A DNA stretch of 64,000 nucleotides from NCBI GenBank assembly GCA_964352475.1, contig CAYGSL010000005.1, positions 62,001-126,000 of the forward strand, in the 5' to 3' direction. The DNA is from JAUIET01 sp964352475 (GTDB lineage Bacteria; Pseudomonadota; Gammaproteobacteria; Pseudomonadales; JAUIET01). The position numbers were made by a program, and so were the translations under genes. Numbering within the stretch: position 1 is the first letter of the stretch; each line of letters starts with the position of its first letter. A model generated the notes under the pieces. The model ran no database searches and was not told the DNA's origin. It worked only from the letters and a program-made list of their open reading frames with translations. Below, one piece after another: positions 8,812 to 18,303 of the stretch.

Positions 8812-9900
8812 ATGAACAGCCCGGAAATTGATGCATCATTGCATAACGTCAATATCGGCTCGCAGACAGTACTGCCAACGCCCGCCGAGCTCAAACAGGT
8901 GCTGCCCATCTCACAGAGTGCCGCACGCACTGTAGAACAGGGCCGCAGCACTATTCGTAAGATACTGCAACGAGAGGATCCTAGGCTGTTTGTAGTTATA
9001 GGTCCCTGCTCAATCCATGATGTTGATGCCGCCATGGATTACGCCCAAAAACTCAAAAAGCTGGCAGATGATGTTGCTGATACCTTGTATCTGGTGATGC
9101 GCGTGTACTTTGAGAAACCGCGAACAACCACGGGGTGGAAAGGCTTGATCAATGACCCTCACATGGATGATTCTTTCCAGATTGAAGAAGGCTTGCGCAT
9201 TGGACGTCGCCTGTTACTGGACATCAGTGAGCTTGGTTTACCCACGTCAACGGAAGCCCTTGATCCTATTTCCCCGCAGTATCTGCAAGATCTGATTTGC
9301 TGGTCGGCTATAGGGGCACGCACCACTGAGTCACAAACTCATAGGGAGATGGCCAGTGGTCTGTCGTCTGCGGTTGGTTTTAAAAACGGTACAGATGGCG
9401 GATTAAAAGTAGCCATTAACGCCCTGCAGTCTGTCGCCAAACCGCATCGCTTCCTTGGCATCAATGAGCACGGCCAGGTTGCGGTTACGCATACAACGGG
9501 TAATGAGCAGGCTCACATTGTGCTTCGCGGTGGGAGTGATGGGCCCAATTACGACTCTGTACATGTGAGCCTTGCGGAGCAAGCTCTGGCGAGCGCTGAC
9601 GTCGCGCAGAACATAATGGTTGATTGCAGTCACGCCAATTCCAATAAAGATGCTGGTTTGCAGCCATTAGTAATGGACAACGTGGCCAGTCAAATCCAGG
9701 CCGGAAATCAGTCCATCGTTGGATTGATGGTAGAGAGCAATCTGGAGTTTGGTCGCCAGGACATACCAAGCAATCTGCAAGATTTGCAATACGGCGTGTC
9801 GGTGACAGACGCGTGCATCGATTGGGCTACGACAGAAACTGCGGTTCGATCTATGCGCGACAAATTATCCGCGGTGATCTTGCAGCGAGCGGCTAGCTAA
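8812..9900 (+). CDS. 3-deoxy-7-phosphoheptulonate (DAHP) synthase, class I
   Basis: It condenses phosphoenolpyruvate and erythrose 4-phosphate, the first step of the shikimate pathway. The 362-residue product matches the AroF/AroG/AroH family over its full length: FVVIGPCSIHD, MRVYFEKPRTTTGWKGL, NDPHMDDSFQI, SAIGARTTESQTHRE, GFKNGTDGG and DCSHANSNKD are all present, including the metal and phosphate ligands. I start at ATG 8812, preceded by GAGGA; the longer reading from 8728 adds residues with no family match. Which aromatic amino acid inhibits it cannot be read reliably, so no paralogue name is given. The 3' end overlaps nfuA by 8 bp, tail to tail. Confidence 0.93.
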   Translation: MNSPEIDASLHNVNIGSQTVLPTPAELKQVLPISQSAARTVEQGRSTIRKILQREDPRLFVVIGPCSIHDVDAAMDYAQKLKKLADDVADTLYLVMRVYFEKPRTTTGWKGLINDPHMDDSFQIEEGLRIGRRLLLDISELGLPTSTEALDPISPQYLQDLICWSAIGARTTESQTHREMASGLSSAVGFKNGTDGGLKVAINALQSVAKPHRFLGINEHGQVAVTHTTGNEQAHIVLRGGSDGPNYDSVHVSLAEQALASADVAQNIMVDCSHANSNKDAGLQPLVMDNVASQIQAGNQSIVGLMVESNLEFGRQDIPSNLQDLQYGVSVTDACIDWATTETAVRSMRDKLSAVILQRAAS

Positions 9901-10474
9901 AGTAAGCATTACTTCTGTCTGAGTGATCCGTTACGTCACGAACTCCACTCAGCCCTACCACCTGTTCGAGCAAGGTTTTTTCAACTCCGTCTTTCAGGGT
10001 GGCATCGACCATGCCGCAGCCCTGACAGCCGCCGCCAAACTGTAATACGGCTACGCCCTCTTCCACCACCTCGATCAGGCTCACTTCACCGCCATGCGCG
10101 GCTAGGGCTGGGTTTACTTCGTTGTACAGAACGTAGTTAATCCTATCTTCAATCGGGCTGTCGTCATTGACCCGTGGCATTTTGGAGTTAGGCGCTTTTA
10201 TGGTGAGTTGGCCGCCCATTTTGTCCTGGTCGTAATCAACTACAGCATCTTCCAGAAAATTCTCGCTGCGCTTTTCAAAAAAAGCGTCAAACTTTACGAA
10301 ACCCACTTTAACGTCGTCTTCGCGCAGGTCTTCCTCACGACAATAGGCAATGCAGGTCTCCGCGCGTGGCGTTCCAGGGTCATTGATAAATATTCGAATT
10401 CCCAGCACTTCGCCATCTTGCTTATCCAGCAAGCCGGCCAGGTAGTCGATAGCAGGGTCAGTAATCGTGATCAT
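9893..10474 (-). CDS. nfuA: Fe-S biogenesis protein NfuA
   Basis: A 193-residue carrier that receives and delivers 4Fe-4S clusters to client apoproteins. The N-terminal half (about 1-100) is a degenerate A-type scaffold (ITDPAIDYLAGLL, IRIFINDPGTPRAE). The C-terminal Nfu domain has NEVNPALAAHGGEVSL and the cluster-binding CQGC in GGGCQGCGMVDATL. The length equals E. coli NfuA (191). It is divergent from metH with 136 bp between start codons. The iron-sulfur nuclease partner upstream and sulfite reductase downstream are plausible clients, but that is inference. Confidence 0.95.
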   Translation of the reverse strand: MITITDPAIDYLAGLLDKQDGEVLGIRIFINDPGTPRAETCIAYCREEDLREDDVKVGFVKFDAFFEKRSENFLEDAVVDYDQDKMGGQLTIKAPNSKMPRVNDDSPIEDRINYVLYNEVNPALAAHGGEVSLIEVVEEGVAVLQFGGGCQGCGMVDATLKDGVEKTLLEQVVGLSGVRDVTDHSDRSNAYFS

Positions 10475-10610
10475 ACAAATCTCTCCATCAACCCGCTATT
10501 CTAGCGGATAGTACCAACGGTGTCCCGTAAAGCCGCTATTCTTGCTAAAATACGGCATTGATTTATCACTGTGCGCCATTCTGGCGCGCAGGCGAACTGT
10601 AAAACACCTT

Positions 10611-13600
10611 ATGACACATACCAATTCCGGTGAATTGATCCGGTCTTTACTCAAACAACGCATACTAATACTGGACGGCGCATTGGGCACTATGATCCAG
10701 CGCTATGAACTGAGGGAGGAAGATTTTCGCGGCCAACGCTTCAAAGAGCTCAGCGTGCTGCAGAAAGGCAATAACGACCTCTTGAGCCTGACCAGACCTG
10801 ACGTGATCAGCGAGATTCACAAAGCCTATCTAGACGCTGGTGCAGACATTATCAACACCAATACATTTACCTCCAACCAGGTGTCGCAGCAAGAGTATGG
10901 TCTGGAAGATATTACCTATGAGCTCAACTTCGAGTCCGCAAAGCTGGCAAGAAGTGCCGCTGATGCAGCGAGTACGCCAGAGAAACCGCGTTTCGTTTGT
11001 GGTGCCGTAGGCCCCACCAGTCGAACTGCCGGATTTTCTCAGGATGTTAGCGATCCTGGCGCCAGGAATGTCACTTTTGATGAGCTCAGGAAAGACTATC
11101 AGTTGTCGATCAAAGGACTGATTGATGGTGGCGTGGATTTACTATTGATAGAAACCATCACTGATACCTTAAATGCCAAAGCCGCCATTTTTGCCGCAGA
11201 AAATGCTTTTGCGGAATCTGGAAAACACCTGCCGATCATTATTTCCGGCACCATCACCGACGCCAGCGGGCGCACTCTCTCTGGCCAAACTCCCAAGGCT
11301 TTCTGGCATTCGGTAGCCCATGCAAACCCTCTGGCGGTGGGCCTTAATTGCGCGCTTGGCGCCAAAGAGCTGCGCCCTCACCTTGCCGAAATCTCCGCCT
11401 CAGCAGACACTTTTGTCAGTGCACACCCAAACGCCGGACTGCCCAACGAATTTGGCGAGTACGACCAAACGCCGGAAGAAATGGCAGAGATTGTTACCGA
11501 GTTCGCGAAAAGCGGCCTGGTGAATATTCTTGGCGGCTGCTGCGGCACAACACCTGCCCACATTCGATTGATCGCCGAGCAACTTGAACAAATTCAGCCG
11601 CGCGAAGTTCCCGAATTTGAGCCTGCTTGCAGACTCAGTGGACTTGAGCCATTTGTTATTGATCAGAATTCCCTGTTCGTAAACGTTGGTGAGCGCACCA
11701 ATGTCACCGGTTCGGCAAAATTTGCGCGTCTTATTCTTGAGGGCGACTACGCGACAGCGCTGGATGTTGCGGCAGAGCAAGTACGCAATGGCGCACAAGT
11801 CATAGATGTGAATATGGATGAGGGCATGCTCGATTCCGAGCAAGCCATGGTGACGTTTCTTAACCTGATTGCCTCAGAGCCCGAGATTAGCCGGGTTCCG
11901 TTGATGATTGATTCGTCAAAATGGAGTGTTATAGAGGCGGGGCTCAAGTGCGCTCAAGGCAAATGCGTGGTCAACTCGATCAGCATGAAAGAAGGCGAAC
12001 AGGCGTTTATAGAGCAAGCAAGTCTGTGCAAACGCTACGGTGCCGCTGTTATTGTAATGGCCTTCGACACCGATGGTCAGGCCGATACCCTGCAACGGAA
12101 GATTGAGATTTGCGAACGCTCTTATCGCATTCTGGTCGACAAGCTTGATTTCAATCCGGCCGACATTATTTTTGACCCTAACATATTTGCTATTGCCACA
12201 GGCATAGAAGAACACAATCCCTACGCTGTAAATTTTATTGAAGCCTGCGCCTGGATAAAGAAAAATCTGCCGCATGCGTTAATTTCTGGTGGCGTGAGCA
12301 ATGTGTCATTCTCCTTCCGTGGTAACAACCCGGTTCGAGAAGCCATTCACGCGGTATTTCTGTTTCATGCGATTCGTGAAGGCCTGACCATGGGCATCGT
12401 GAACGCCGGACAGCTGGCAATTTACGAAGATATTCCAGAGCGGCTTCGCGAACGGGTGGAAGACGTGGTGTTGAACCGCCGTGCGGATGCAACTGAAAGG
12501 CTGCTTGAAATTGCCAACGATTATTCGGGCAGTGGCGCGCAACGTACTGTTGAAGATTTGAGCTGGCGAGAGGCCAATGCAGCAAAGCGTCTGGAGCACG
12601 CGCTGGTTAAGGGCGTTTCTCAATACATTGAAGAAGACACTGAAGAAATGCGCCAGCAGGTAGATAAACCCATAAAGGTGATCGAAGGCCCGCTGATGGA
12701 TGGCATGAACGTGGTTGGCGACCTGTTCGGTGCAGGCAAGATGTTCTTGCCCCAGGTGGTAAAAAGTGCGCGAGTCATGAAACAAGCGGTCGCTTATTTG
12801 CTGCCCTATATCGAACAGGAAAAAGCGGCCAGTGGTATTGATTCCGCCAGTGACAGCAACGGAAAAATACTAATGGCCACCGTAAAAGGTGACGTTCATG
12901 ACATAGGCAAAAATATTGTAGGCGTTGTTCTTCAATGTAATAACTATGAAGTGATTGATCTCGGCGTGATGGTACCCTGCGAAAAAATACTCGAGGTTGC
13001 TGAAGAGGAACAAGTCGACCTGATTGGCCTCAGCGGCTTGATCACACCATCGCTCGACGAAATGGTGCACGTAGCCAGTGAAATGCAACGGCTGGGGAAA
13101 ACCCTGCCGCTGTTAATTGGTGGTGCTACAACCTCAAAAGCGCACACGGCGGTGAAGATTGAACCTCAATACCAAAACAACATTGCGACCTACGTACCCG
13201 ATGCCTCACGAAGTGTTTCGGTGGTGTCACAGTTGATGAACAGTGAGATGAAACCCGGGTTCGTCGATGAGCGCAGGGAAGAATACGCAGCGCTTAGAGA
13301 GCGTAACGCCAATCGCAAACAAAAGAGTAAGCGGCTGAGCTATGCCAATGCCCTGGCACGTCGCTTCAAGCCGGACTGGAGCAAATACAGTCCGCCTGAG
13401 CCTGATTTTCTGGGGGTTCGTGTGATCGACGACATCCCGGTTGAAGACTTGTTGGATACCATTGACTGGACACCGTTTTTTATCACCTGGGAGTTGGCGG
13501 GCAAATACCCAAAAATACTCAAGGACCCGGTCGTGGGGGAAGCGGCTTCAAACCTGTTTGCAGATGCGCAAGCTATGTTGAAAGACATTATCGACAACAA

Positions 13601-14312
13601 GCGTTTGCAGGTGAAGGCCGTATTGGGCTTCTGGCCGGCGCAGTCGCATAACGACGATATTACTCTTTTTGCGAACGAACAATGCGACTCGGAAGTGGCG
13701 AGGCTGCATCATCTGCGCCAGCAAACTGACAAAGTGGACGGCAAACCAAATTACAGTCTCGCTGATTTTGTAGCACCCCATGATTCCGGAAAAGCAGATT
13801 ATGTGGGCGCTTTTGTAGTGACGGCCGGGTTGGGTTGTGATGAGATGGTGGCCGAGTTTGATGCAAAGCTCGACGACTACAATGCCATTCTGGTTAAGGC
13901 GCTCGCTGACCGCCTGGCGGAGGCTTGTGCAGAGTATTTGCACAAGCGGGTGCGCACTGAATTCTGGTCTTACGCCACCGATGAGGCGCTCAGCAATGAA
14001 GAGTTAATCAAGGAAAAATATCAGGGCATTAGACCAGCACCGGGTTACCCGGCCTGCCCCGATCATTCCGAGAAACGTACCTTGTTTGATTTGCTCGACG
14101 CAGAGAAAAACATAGGCGTTGAGCTTACCGAACATTTCGCCATGACCCCGGCGGCTTCAGTGTCCGGGTTTTATTATTCGCACCCCGATGCGCGCTATTT
14201 CGCGATTGGCAAAGTGGATAAAGACCAAATAGAAGATCTTGCCGCAAGAAAAGGCCTGGCCGCGGATCAGCTTGAGCGCTGGTTAAGGCCTAACTTGAGT
14301 TATGATACCTGA
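10611..14312 (+). CDS. metH: Cobalamin-dependent methionine synthase MetH
   Basis: It transfers a methyl group from methyltetrahydrofolate to homocysteine via methylcobalamin. The 1233-residue protein carries all four modules: homocysteine-binding barrel (LDGALGTMIQRYEL; zinc Cys residues in GLNCALGAKEL and GGCCGTTPAH), pterin-binding domain (NVGERTNVTGSAKF), cobalamin domain with the lower-ligand motif DVHDIGKNIVG, and a C-terminal AdoMet-binding reactivation domain (RPAPGYPACPDH). E. coli MetH has 1227 residues. ATG 10611 is chosen over an upstream start at 10542 because homologues begin here. No cobalamin riboswitch was recognised in the 136-bp leader. The organism therefore needs vitamin B12 from synthesis or uptake. 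Confidence 0.97.
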   Translation: MTHTNSGELIRSLLKQRILILDGALGTMIQRYELREEDFRGQRFKELSVLQKGNNDLLSLTRPDVISEIHKAYLDAGADIINTNTFTSNQVSQQEYGLEDITYELNFESAKLARSAADAASTPEKPRFVCGAVGPTSRTAGFSQDVSDPGARNVTFDELRKDYQLSIKGLIDGGVDLLLIETITDTLNAKAAIFAAENAFAESGKHLPIIISGTITDASGRTLSGQTPKAFWHSVAHANPLAVGLNCALGAKELRPHLAEISASADTFVSAHPNAGLPNEFGEYDQTPEEMAEIVTEFAKSGLVNILGGCCGTTPAHIRLIAEQLEQIQPREVPEFEPACRLSGLEPFVIDQNSLFVNVGERTNVTGSAKFARLILEGDYATALDVAAEQVRNGAQVIDVNMDEGMLDSEQAMVTFLNLIASEPEISRVPLMIDSSKWSVIEAGLKCAQGKCVVNSISMKEGEQAFIEQASLCKRYGAAVIVMAFDTDGQADTLQRKIEICERSYRILVDKLDFNPADIIFDPNIFAIATGIEEHNPYAVNFIEACAWIKKNLPHALISGGVSNVSFSFRGNNPVREAIHAVFLFHAIREGLTMGIVNAGQLAIYEDIPERLRERVEDVVLNRRADATERLLEIANDYSGSGAQRTVEDLSWREANAAKRLEHALVKGVSQYIEEDTEEMRQQVDKPIKVIEGPLMDGMNVVGDLFGAGKMFLPQVVKSARVMKQAVAYLLPYIEQEKAASGIDSASDSNGKILMATVKGDVHDIGKNIVGVVLQCNNYEVIDLGVMVPCEKILEVAEEEQVDLIGLSGLITPSLDEMVHVASEMQRLGKTLPLLIGGATTSKAHTAVKIEPQYQNNIATYVPDASRSVSVVSQLMNSEMKPGFVDERREEYAALRERNANRKQKSKRLSYANALARRFKPDWSKYSPPEPDFLGVRVIDDIPVEDLLDTIDWTPFFITWELAGKYPKILKDPVVGEAASNLFADAQAMLKDIIDNKRLQVKAVLGFWPAQSHNDDITLFANEQCDSEVARLHHLRQQTDKVDGKPNYSLADFVAPHDSGKADYVGAFVVTAGLGCDEMVAEFDAKLDDYNAILVKALADRLAEACAEYLHKRVRTEFWSYATDEALSNEELIKEKYQGIRPAPGYPACPDHSEKRTLFDLLDAEKNIGVELTEHFAMTPAASVSGFYYSHPDARYFAIGKVDKDQIEDLAARKGLAADQLERWLRPNLSYDT

Positions 14313-14349
14313 GAGGCTTGAAGGCCGGCTAATGTGAAGCGAGTACACC

Positions 14350-14577
14350 ATGATAGACGACACTGGCGATGAGCAAAAAGATGCTGAAAAACTGAGTTTT
14401 TTTCAGGTGGTTGGTAGCGTACTTGCTGGCGCTTTGGGCGTTCAAAGCAGCAAAAACAGACAGCGTGATTTCGCCCAAAACAGTTTCATGCCGTTCATAG
14501 TAGGCGGCATTGTATTTACGTTACTTTTTGTTGGCAGTATTGTCTTACTGGTCAACGTGTTCCTGGCTGACTATTGA
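14350..14577 (+). CDS. DUF2970 small membrane protein
   Basis: A 75-residue protein of the DUF2970 family. Residues 18-40 hold the family's conserved block (FFQVVGSVLAGALGVQSS) and residues 49-72 form one transmembrane helix. The function is unknown. It lies 37 bp after metH in the same direction, so co-transcription is likely. Its last codons overlap the end of the small minus-strand ORF at 14571-14693. Confidence 0.75.
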   Translation: MIDDTGDEQKDAEKLSFFQVVGSVLAGALGVQSSKNRQRDFAQNSFMPFIVGGIVFTLLFVGSIVLLVNVFLADY

Positions 14578-14693
14578 CCGGCTACCCAGAACGTCACGGT
14601 TACTACAAACAGTGTAATCAGGGCTACTGCAGCCATCGCATCGGCGGCACTGTCTGATGAATCGGTTTCGCGCTGAGGTTCTTGAGAATCCAT
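14571..14693 (-). CDS. Putative 40-residue single-span membrane protein
   Basis: A short ORF: ATG at 14691-14693, stop TAG at 14571-14573. The product begins MDSQEPQRETDSSDSAADAM, an acidic hydrophilic head, followed by one hydrophobic helix (about residues 21-38) ending WVAGQ. TAGGA lies 7-8 nt before the ATG on the minus strand, a usable ribosome binding site. It converges with the DUF2970 gene, the two stops overlapping by 7 bp. The head-plus-helix design and the binding site support a real gene, but no family is recognised and conservation was not tested. Confidence 0.5.
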   Translation of the reverse strand: MDSQEPQRETDSSDSAADAMAAVALITLFVVTVTFWVAGQ

Positions 14694-14963
14694 TTTATAT
14701 TCCTAGTTTGGTTACGGCACGACCGGGAAAATCCCAAGCCGACCGGGCATCATTATCGCTCAGATTATAGCAACGCAGCTCTATAATGTTCTACCGGTAT
14801 ATTGCCGTTTGGCTTTAAGCTTATAACCATATGTGCTTAGATGTTTAATTAAACCACTGAATTTAATAGGCTTTTATCACTGCATACGGTATTATTTCTA
14901 CCCCTTGGTGCTTGCGCAGCGCCGAGACAAAATCTGCAAACTGCTTACAAAGAACTCCTTAGA

Positions 14964-16619
14964 ATGTACGTCTACGACCACTACGATCACACCCTCGTTT
15001 CAGAACGTGTGGAGCAATATCGTGATCAAACGGAGCGCTATCTGGCAGGGGAAATCAGCGAGTCAGAGTTTTTACCGATTCGCTTACAGAACGGCCTATA
15101 CGTTCAGCGTCTTGCACCGATGCTTCGCATTGCAATCCCCTATGGCATGCTGTCTTCCAGGCAGTTACACACTCTGGCAGACATCAGCTGTAAATACGAT
15201 AAGGGCTATGGCCATTTCAGTACGCGGCAAAATATGCAGCTGAACTGGCCTAAACTGGAAGAAGTTCCCGACATACTCGCCGAGCTTGCCGCTGTTGAGA
15301 TGCACGCAATTCAAACCAGCGGCAACTGTATTCGTAATACCACCACGGATCAGTTTGCTGGCGTGGCTGCTGACGAGTTGGAAGACCCAAGACCGTATTG
15401 TGAATTGATTCGTCAATGGTCAACGCTTCATCCGGAGTTCGCCTTCCTACCGCGCAAATTCAAGATTGCCGTGTGCGCATCTGAACAAGACAGGGCCGCC
15501 ATACACGTGCACGATATTGGGCTTCGTTTGAAGCACAATGAAGCCGGCGAGACCGGTTTCGAGGTGCTTGTTGGCGGAGGGTTGGGCCGAACACCTGTGA
15601 TTGGCTCCACCATTTGCGAGTTTCTTCCACGCAAACACTTACTGGCTTATCTAGATAGCGTGTTACGCGTGTATAACCAACTAGGGCGGCGCGATAACAA
15701 GTACAAGGCGCGTATCAAGATTCTGGTTCGGGCGCTAGGTGTTGATACTTTCAAAGAAAAAGTAGACCAGGAATTTGAGTTACTGAAAGACGGTGACATG
15801 ACCGTACCAGACAGTGAATTTGAGCGTATGAAAACATTTTTCACCGCTCCAGACTACGAAGCTCTTGACGCTAAAGGATCCGCCGAGTTGTTAGAACAGC
15901 AGGCAAGCGAAAACAAAGCATTCAGAAACTGGCTGCGTCGTAACGTTCAAGCGCATAAACAAGCGGGCTACGCTGCGGTCACGTTGTCATTGAAGCCTAC
16001 TGGTATCGCACCGGGCGATGCAACCGATACGCAGATGCATGCTGTGGCAGACCTTGCGGATAAATATTCCTTTGCCGAGCTACGAGTAAGCCACGAACAA
16101 AACCTGATCCTCGCCGATGTTCGTCAAAGTGATCTGTTTGAATTGTGGGAAGCGGCAAGAGCCATTGGCCTGGCAACGCCTAACATCGGCCTGATGACCG
16201 ACATGATTTGCTGCCCAGGTGGCGATTTTTGCTCACTGGCAAACGCTAAATCCATCCCCATTGCCGAATCAATCCAGCGCCAGTTTGATGACCTGGATTA
16301 CTTGCATGACATAGGCGAACTGGACTTGAATATTTCAGGTTGCATGAATGCCTGCGGCCATCATCATGTGGGTCATATAGGCATACTTGGCGTGGACAAA
16401 AAAGGGAAAGAATTTTATCAGGTGCAGTTAGGCGGTAGCGCTGACACGGACGCATCGCTGGGCAATGTACTTGGCCCCTCGTTTTCTCAAGAACAGTTAC
16501 CGGGCGTTATAGAAACCATCATTGATACCTATGTGGAACTTCGTAGCGAAGAAGAACTATTTATTGATACCTATCGACGCGTAGGTCTCGCGCCCTTTAA
16601 GGGGCGTGTGTATGCCTGA
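14964..16619 (+). CDS. cysI: Nitrite/sulfite reductase hemoprotein (CysI type)
   Basis: It reduces sulfite to sulfide with six electrons using siroheme coupled to a 4Fe-4S cluster. The 551-residue protein has two half-repeats as in this family. Cluster and siroheme Cys residues are seen in DMICCPGGDFC (near 418) and SGCMNACGHHHVGH (near 458); siroheme contacts lie in FSTRQNMQLNW and TSGNCIRNTTTD. The length and the DUF934 partner match the Pseudomonas-type CysI, which uses a separate electron donor instead of a CysJ flavoprotein. No clear Shine-Dalgarno sequence precedes ATG 14964. The 270 bp upstream are AT-rich and probably hold the promoter; I did not identify a CysB site with confidence. 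Confidence 0.93.
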   Translation: MYVYDHYDHTLVSERVEQYRDQTERYLAGEISESEFLPIRLQNGLYVQRLAPMLRIAIPYGMLSSRQLHTLADISCKYDKGYGHFSTRQNMQLNWPKLEEVPDILAELAAVEMHAIQTSGNCIRNTTTDQFAGVAADELEDPRPYCELIRQWSTLHPEFAFLPRKFKIAVCASEQDRAAIHVHDIGLRLKHNEAGETGFEVLVGGGLGRTPVIGSTICEFLPRKHLLAYLDSVLRVYNQLGRRDNKYKARIKILVRALGVDTFKEKVDQEFELLKDGDMTVPDSEFERMKTFFTAPDYEALDAKGSAELLEQQASENKAFRNWLRRNVQAHKQAGYAAVTLSLKPTGIAPGDATDTQMHAVADLADKYSFAELRVSHEQNLILADVRQSDLFELWEAARAIGLATPNIGLMTDMICCPGGDFCSLANAKSIPIAESIQRQFDDLDYLHDIGELDLNISGCMNACGHHHVGHIGILGVDKKGKEFYQVQLGGSADTDASLGNVLGPSFSQEQLPGVIETIIDTYVELRSEEELFIDTYRRVGLAPFKGRVYA

Positions 16620-17118
16620 CTCTAGCCATACAGTGCTAATTAAAGATGATCAGCTGATAGAAACAGACGCCTGGATTTTTCTGGATAAAGAGGCCACAGA
16701 ATTCCCAGGCACAGGCTTAATAGTACTGCCTTTGTCATTGTGGGTTGAGCAACGCGAGCAATTGTTAGCGCGTGGCGATTGTGCCGTATGGCTTGATAGC
16801 GAACAAGAGCCAGAACCCTTGGTAGCAGACTTAGAGCAACTGCCCATGATCGCTATCAACTTTCCGGTGTTTTCTGACGGCAGAGCGTATAGCTATGCAC
16901 GCCGACTTCGACAACTTGGGTATCAAGGCGAAGTGCGCGCCATTGGCGACGTGCTGCCTGATCAATTGCATTACATGTCACGCTGCGGGTTTGACGCCTT
17001 CGAACTTCGAGGTGACAAAAGTACCGACGCAGCACTCCAGCAGAAATCCTCTATCAGTGTTGCGTATCAAGCCGCGCAGGACCAACCCAAACCGTTGTTC
17101 GCCAGACGCGAGCAATAA
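16612..17118 (+). CDS. DUF934 protein, partner of CysI
   Basis: A 168-residue DUF934 protein, a family that nearly always follows CysI-type sulfite reductase and is presumed to help its assembly or electron supply. Typical blocks are seen: LPLSLWVEQREQLLARG, FPVFSDGRAYSYARRLR, GEVRAIGDVLPDQLHYM and RCGFDAFELR. ATG 16612 overlaps the end of cysI by 8 bp, indicating translational coupling. The function is inferred from context only. Confidence 0.88.
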   Translation: MPDSSHTVLIKDDQLIETDAWIFLDKEATEFPGTGLIVLPLSLWVEQREQLLARGDCAVWLDSEQEPEPLVADLEQLPMIAINFPVFSDGRAYSYARRLRQLGYQGEVRAIGDVLPDQLHYMSRCGFDAFELRGDKSTDAALQQKSSISVAYQAAQDQPKPLFARREQ

Positions 17119-17133
17119 CAAAAGACTGCCCGC

Positions 17134-18303
17134 TTGGAACAGGAAACTCTCACCTACTCGTTCTTTCTAATCTTCACTGGCGCTGCCGTACTGGCAACCC
17201 TTGCCCTGGCCACCCGACAACCCATTATTATCGCCTACATTGTTTTAGGCGCACTGCTGGGGCCTTATGGTTTGCAACTTATTAACGACGTTAATCTAAT
17301 TGCAGAGGTATCCAAGATTGGTATCGTTTTCTTGTTGTTCTTGCTAGGCCTGGACATGCAGCCTCAAAGCCTGCTGCATATATTGCGTAAAGCCACGCTG
17401 GTTGCGATTATCAGCTGCGCCATATTTGCTCTGGCAGGTTTTGCCGTTGCTATAAGCTTTGGCTTCTCGGCCATGGAGAGTGCAATTATCGGTGCGGCGA
17501 TGATGTTTTCCAGTACCATCATTGGCATCAAGCTATTGCCCACGACGGTGCTGCATCATAAGCCAGTGGGAGAAATGATGATTGGCTTGTTGTTGTTGCA
17601 AGACTTGCTGGCAATCACTGTACTCATTGTGTTGTTAAGTGGCGAATCCGGCGTATTGGATTATTACGCCCTGGGCAAAGCTGCACTGGCCACGCCGGCA
17701 TTAGTCGCCGTCGCCTATGCGTTTGTCCGATATGTACTCCTGCCCGTTATTCAACGCTTCGATCGCATACATGAATTCATATTTCTAATCGCGCTTGGTT
17801 GGTGTCTGGGCATGGCCGAGCTGGCCAAGTTAGTGGGCCTTTCGCATGAAATTGGCGCTTTTGTTGGCGGCGTGTCACTCGCGACCAGCCCAATTGCATT
17901 GTATATAGCAGATCAGTTGCGACCGCTTAGGGATTTTTTTCTGATACTGTTTTTCTTCAGCCTGGGGGCCGGCTTCAATCTGGGCATGCTGGCGGAAGTG
18001 GCGCTACCAGCACTTGTGTTAGGGGCACTGATGCTTGGGCTCAAACCGTTGGTGTTCCGGGTCCTTTTAGGCCAGCTTAGCGAGAAAAAAGCACTGTCCT
18101 GGGATGTGGGCTTGCGACTTGGCCAGAACAGCGAGTTTTCACTGCTGATTGCTCAGGTGGCAATCGCGGCATCACTAATAGGTTCAGAGGCCTCTCATCT
18201 TATTCAGGCAACGGCAATCTACACGTTTGTGGTGTCATCGTATATTGTGATCTTCAATGTGCCTAACCCAATTGCCGTTTCCGATCGCTTACGTCGAGAT
18301 TAA
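17134..18303 (+). CDS. Cation/proton antiporter (CPA2, KefB/Kch-like membrane domain)
   Basis: A 389-residue integral membrane protein with about 12 hydrophobic segments, of the monovalent cation:proton antiporter-2 family. Signature stretches are FLLFLLGLDMQP (near 70), MFSSTIIGIKLLP (near 125), LLLQDLLAITVL (near 153) and LSHEIGAFVGGVSLA (near 240). It stops after the transporter domain, without the C-terminal TrkA-N (RCK) regulatory domain that KefB/KefC carry. The start must be TTG at 17134: the preceding gene's TAA is in the same frame 15 nt upstream and the next in-frame Met is at residue 76. This suggests low or coupled translation within the cysI operon. The transported ion is not known. 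Confidence 0.85.
   Translation: MEQETLTYSFFLIFTGAAVLATLALATRQPIIIAYIVLGALLGPYGLQLINDVNLIAEVSKIGIVFLLFLLGLDMQPQSLLHILRKATLVAIISCAIFALAGFAVAISFGFSAMESAIIGAAMMFSSTIIGIKLLPTTVLHHKPVGEMMIGLLLLQDLLAITVLIVLLSGESGVLDYYALGKAALATPALVAVAYAFVRYVLLPVIQRFDRIHEFIFLIALGWCLGMAELAKLVGLSHEIGAFVGGVSLATSPIALYIADQLRPLRDFFLILFFFSLGAGFNLGMLAEVALPALVLGALMLGLKPLVFRVLLGQLSEKKALSWDVGLRLGQNSEFSLLIAQVAIAASLIGSEASHLIQATAIYTFVVSSYIVIFNVPNPIAVSDRLRRD

Noticed and set aside
10475..10610. Cobalamin riboswitch before metH
   Set aside because: The 136-bp leader is too short and lacks a recognisable B12-box.
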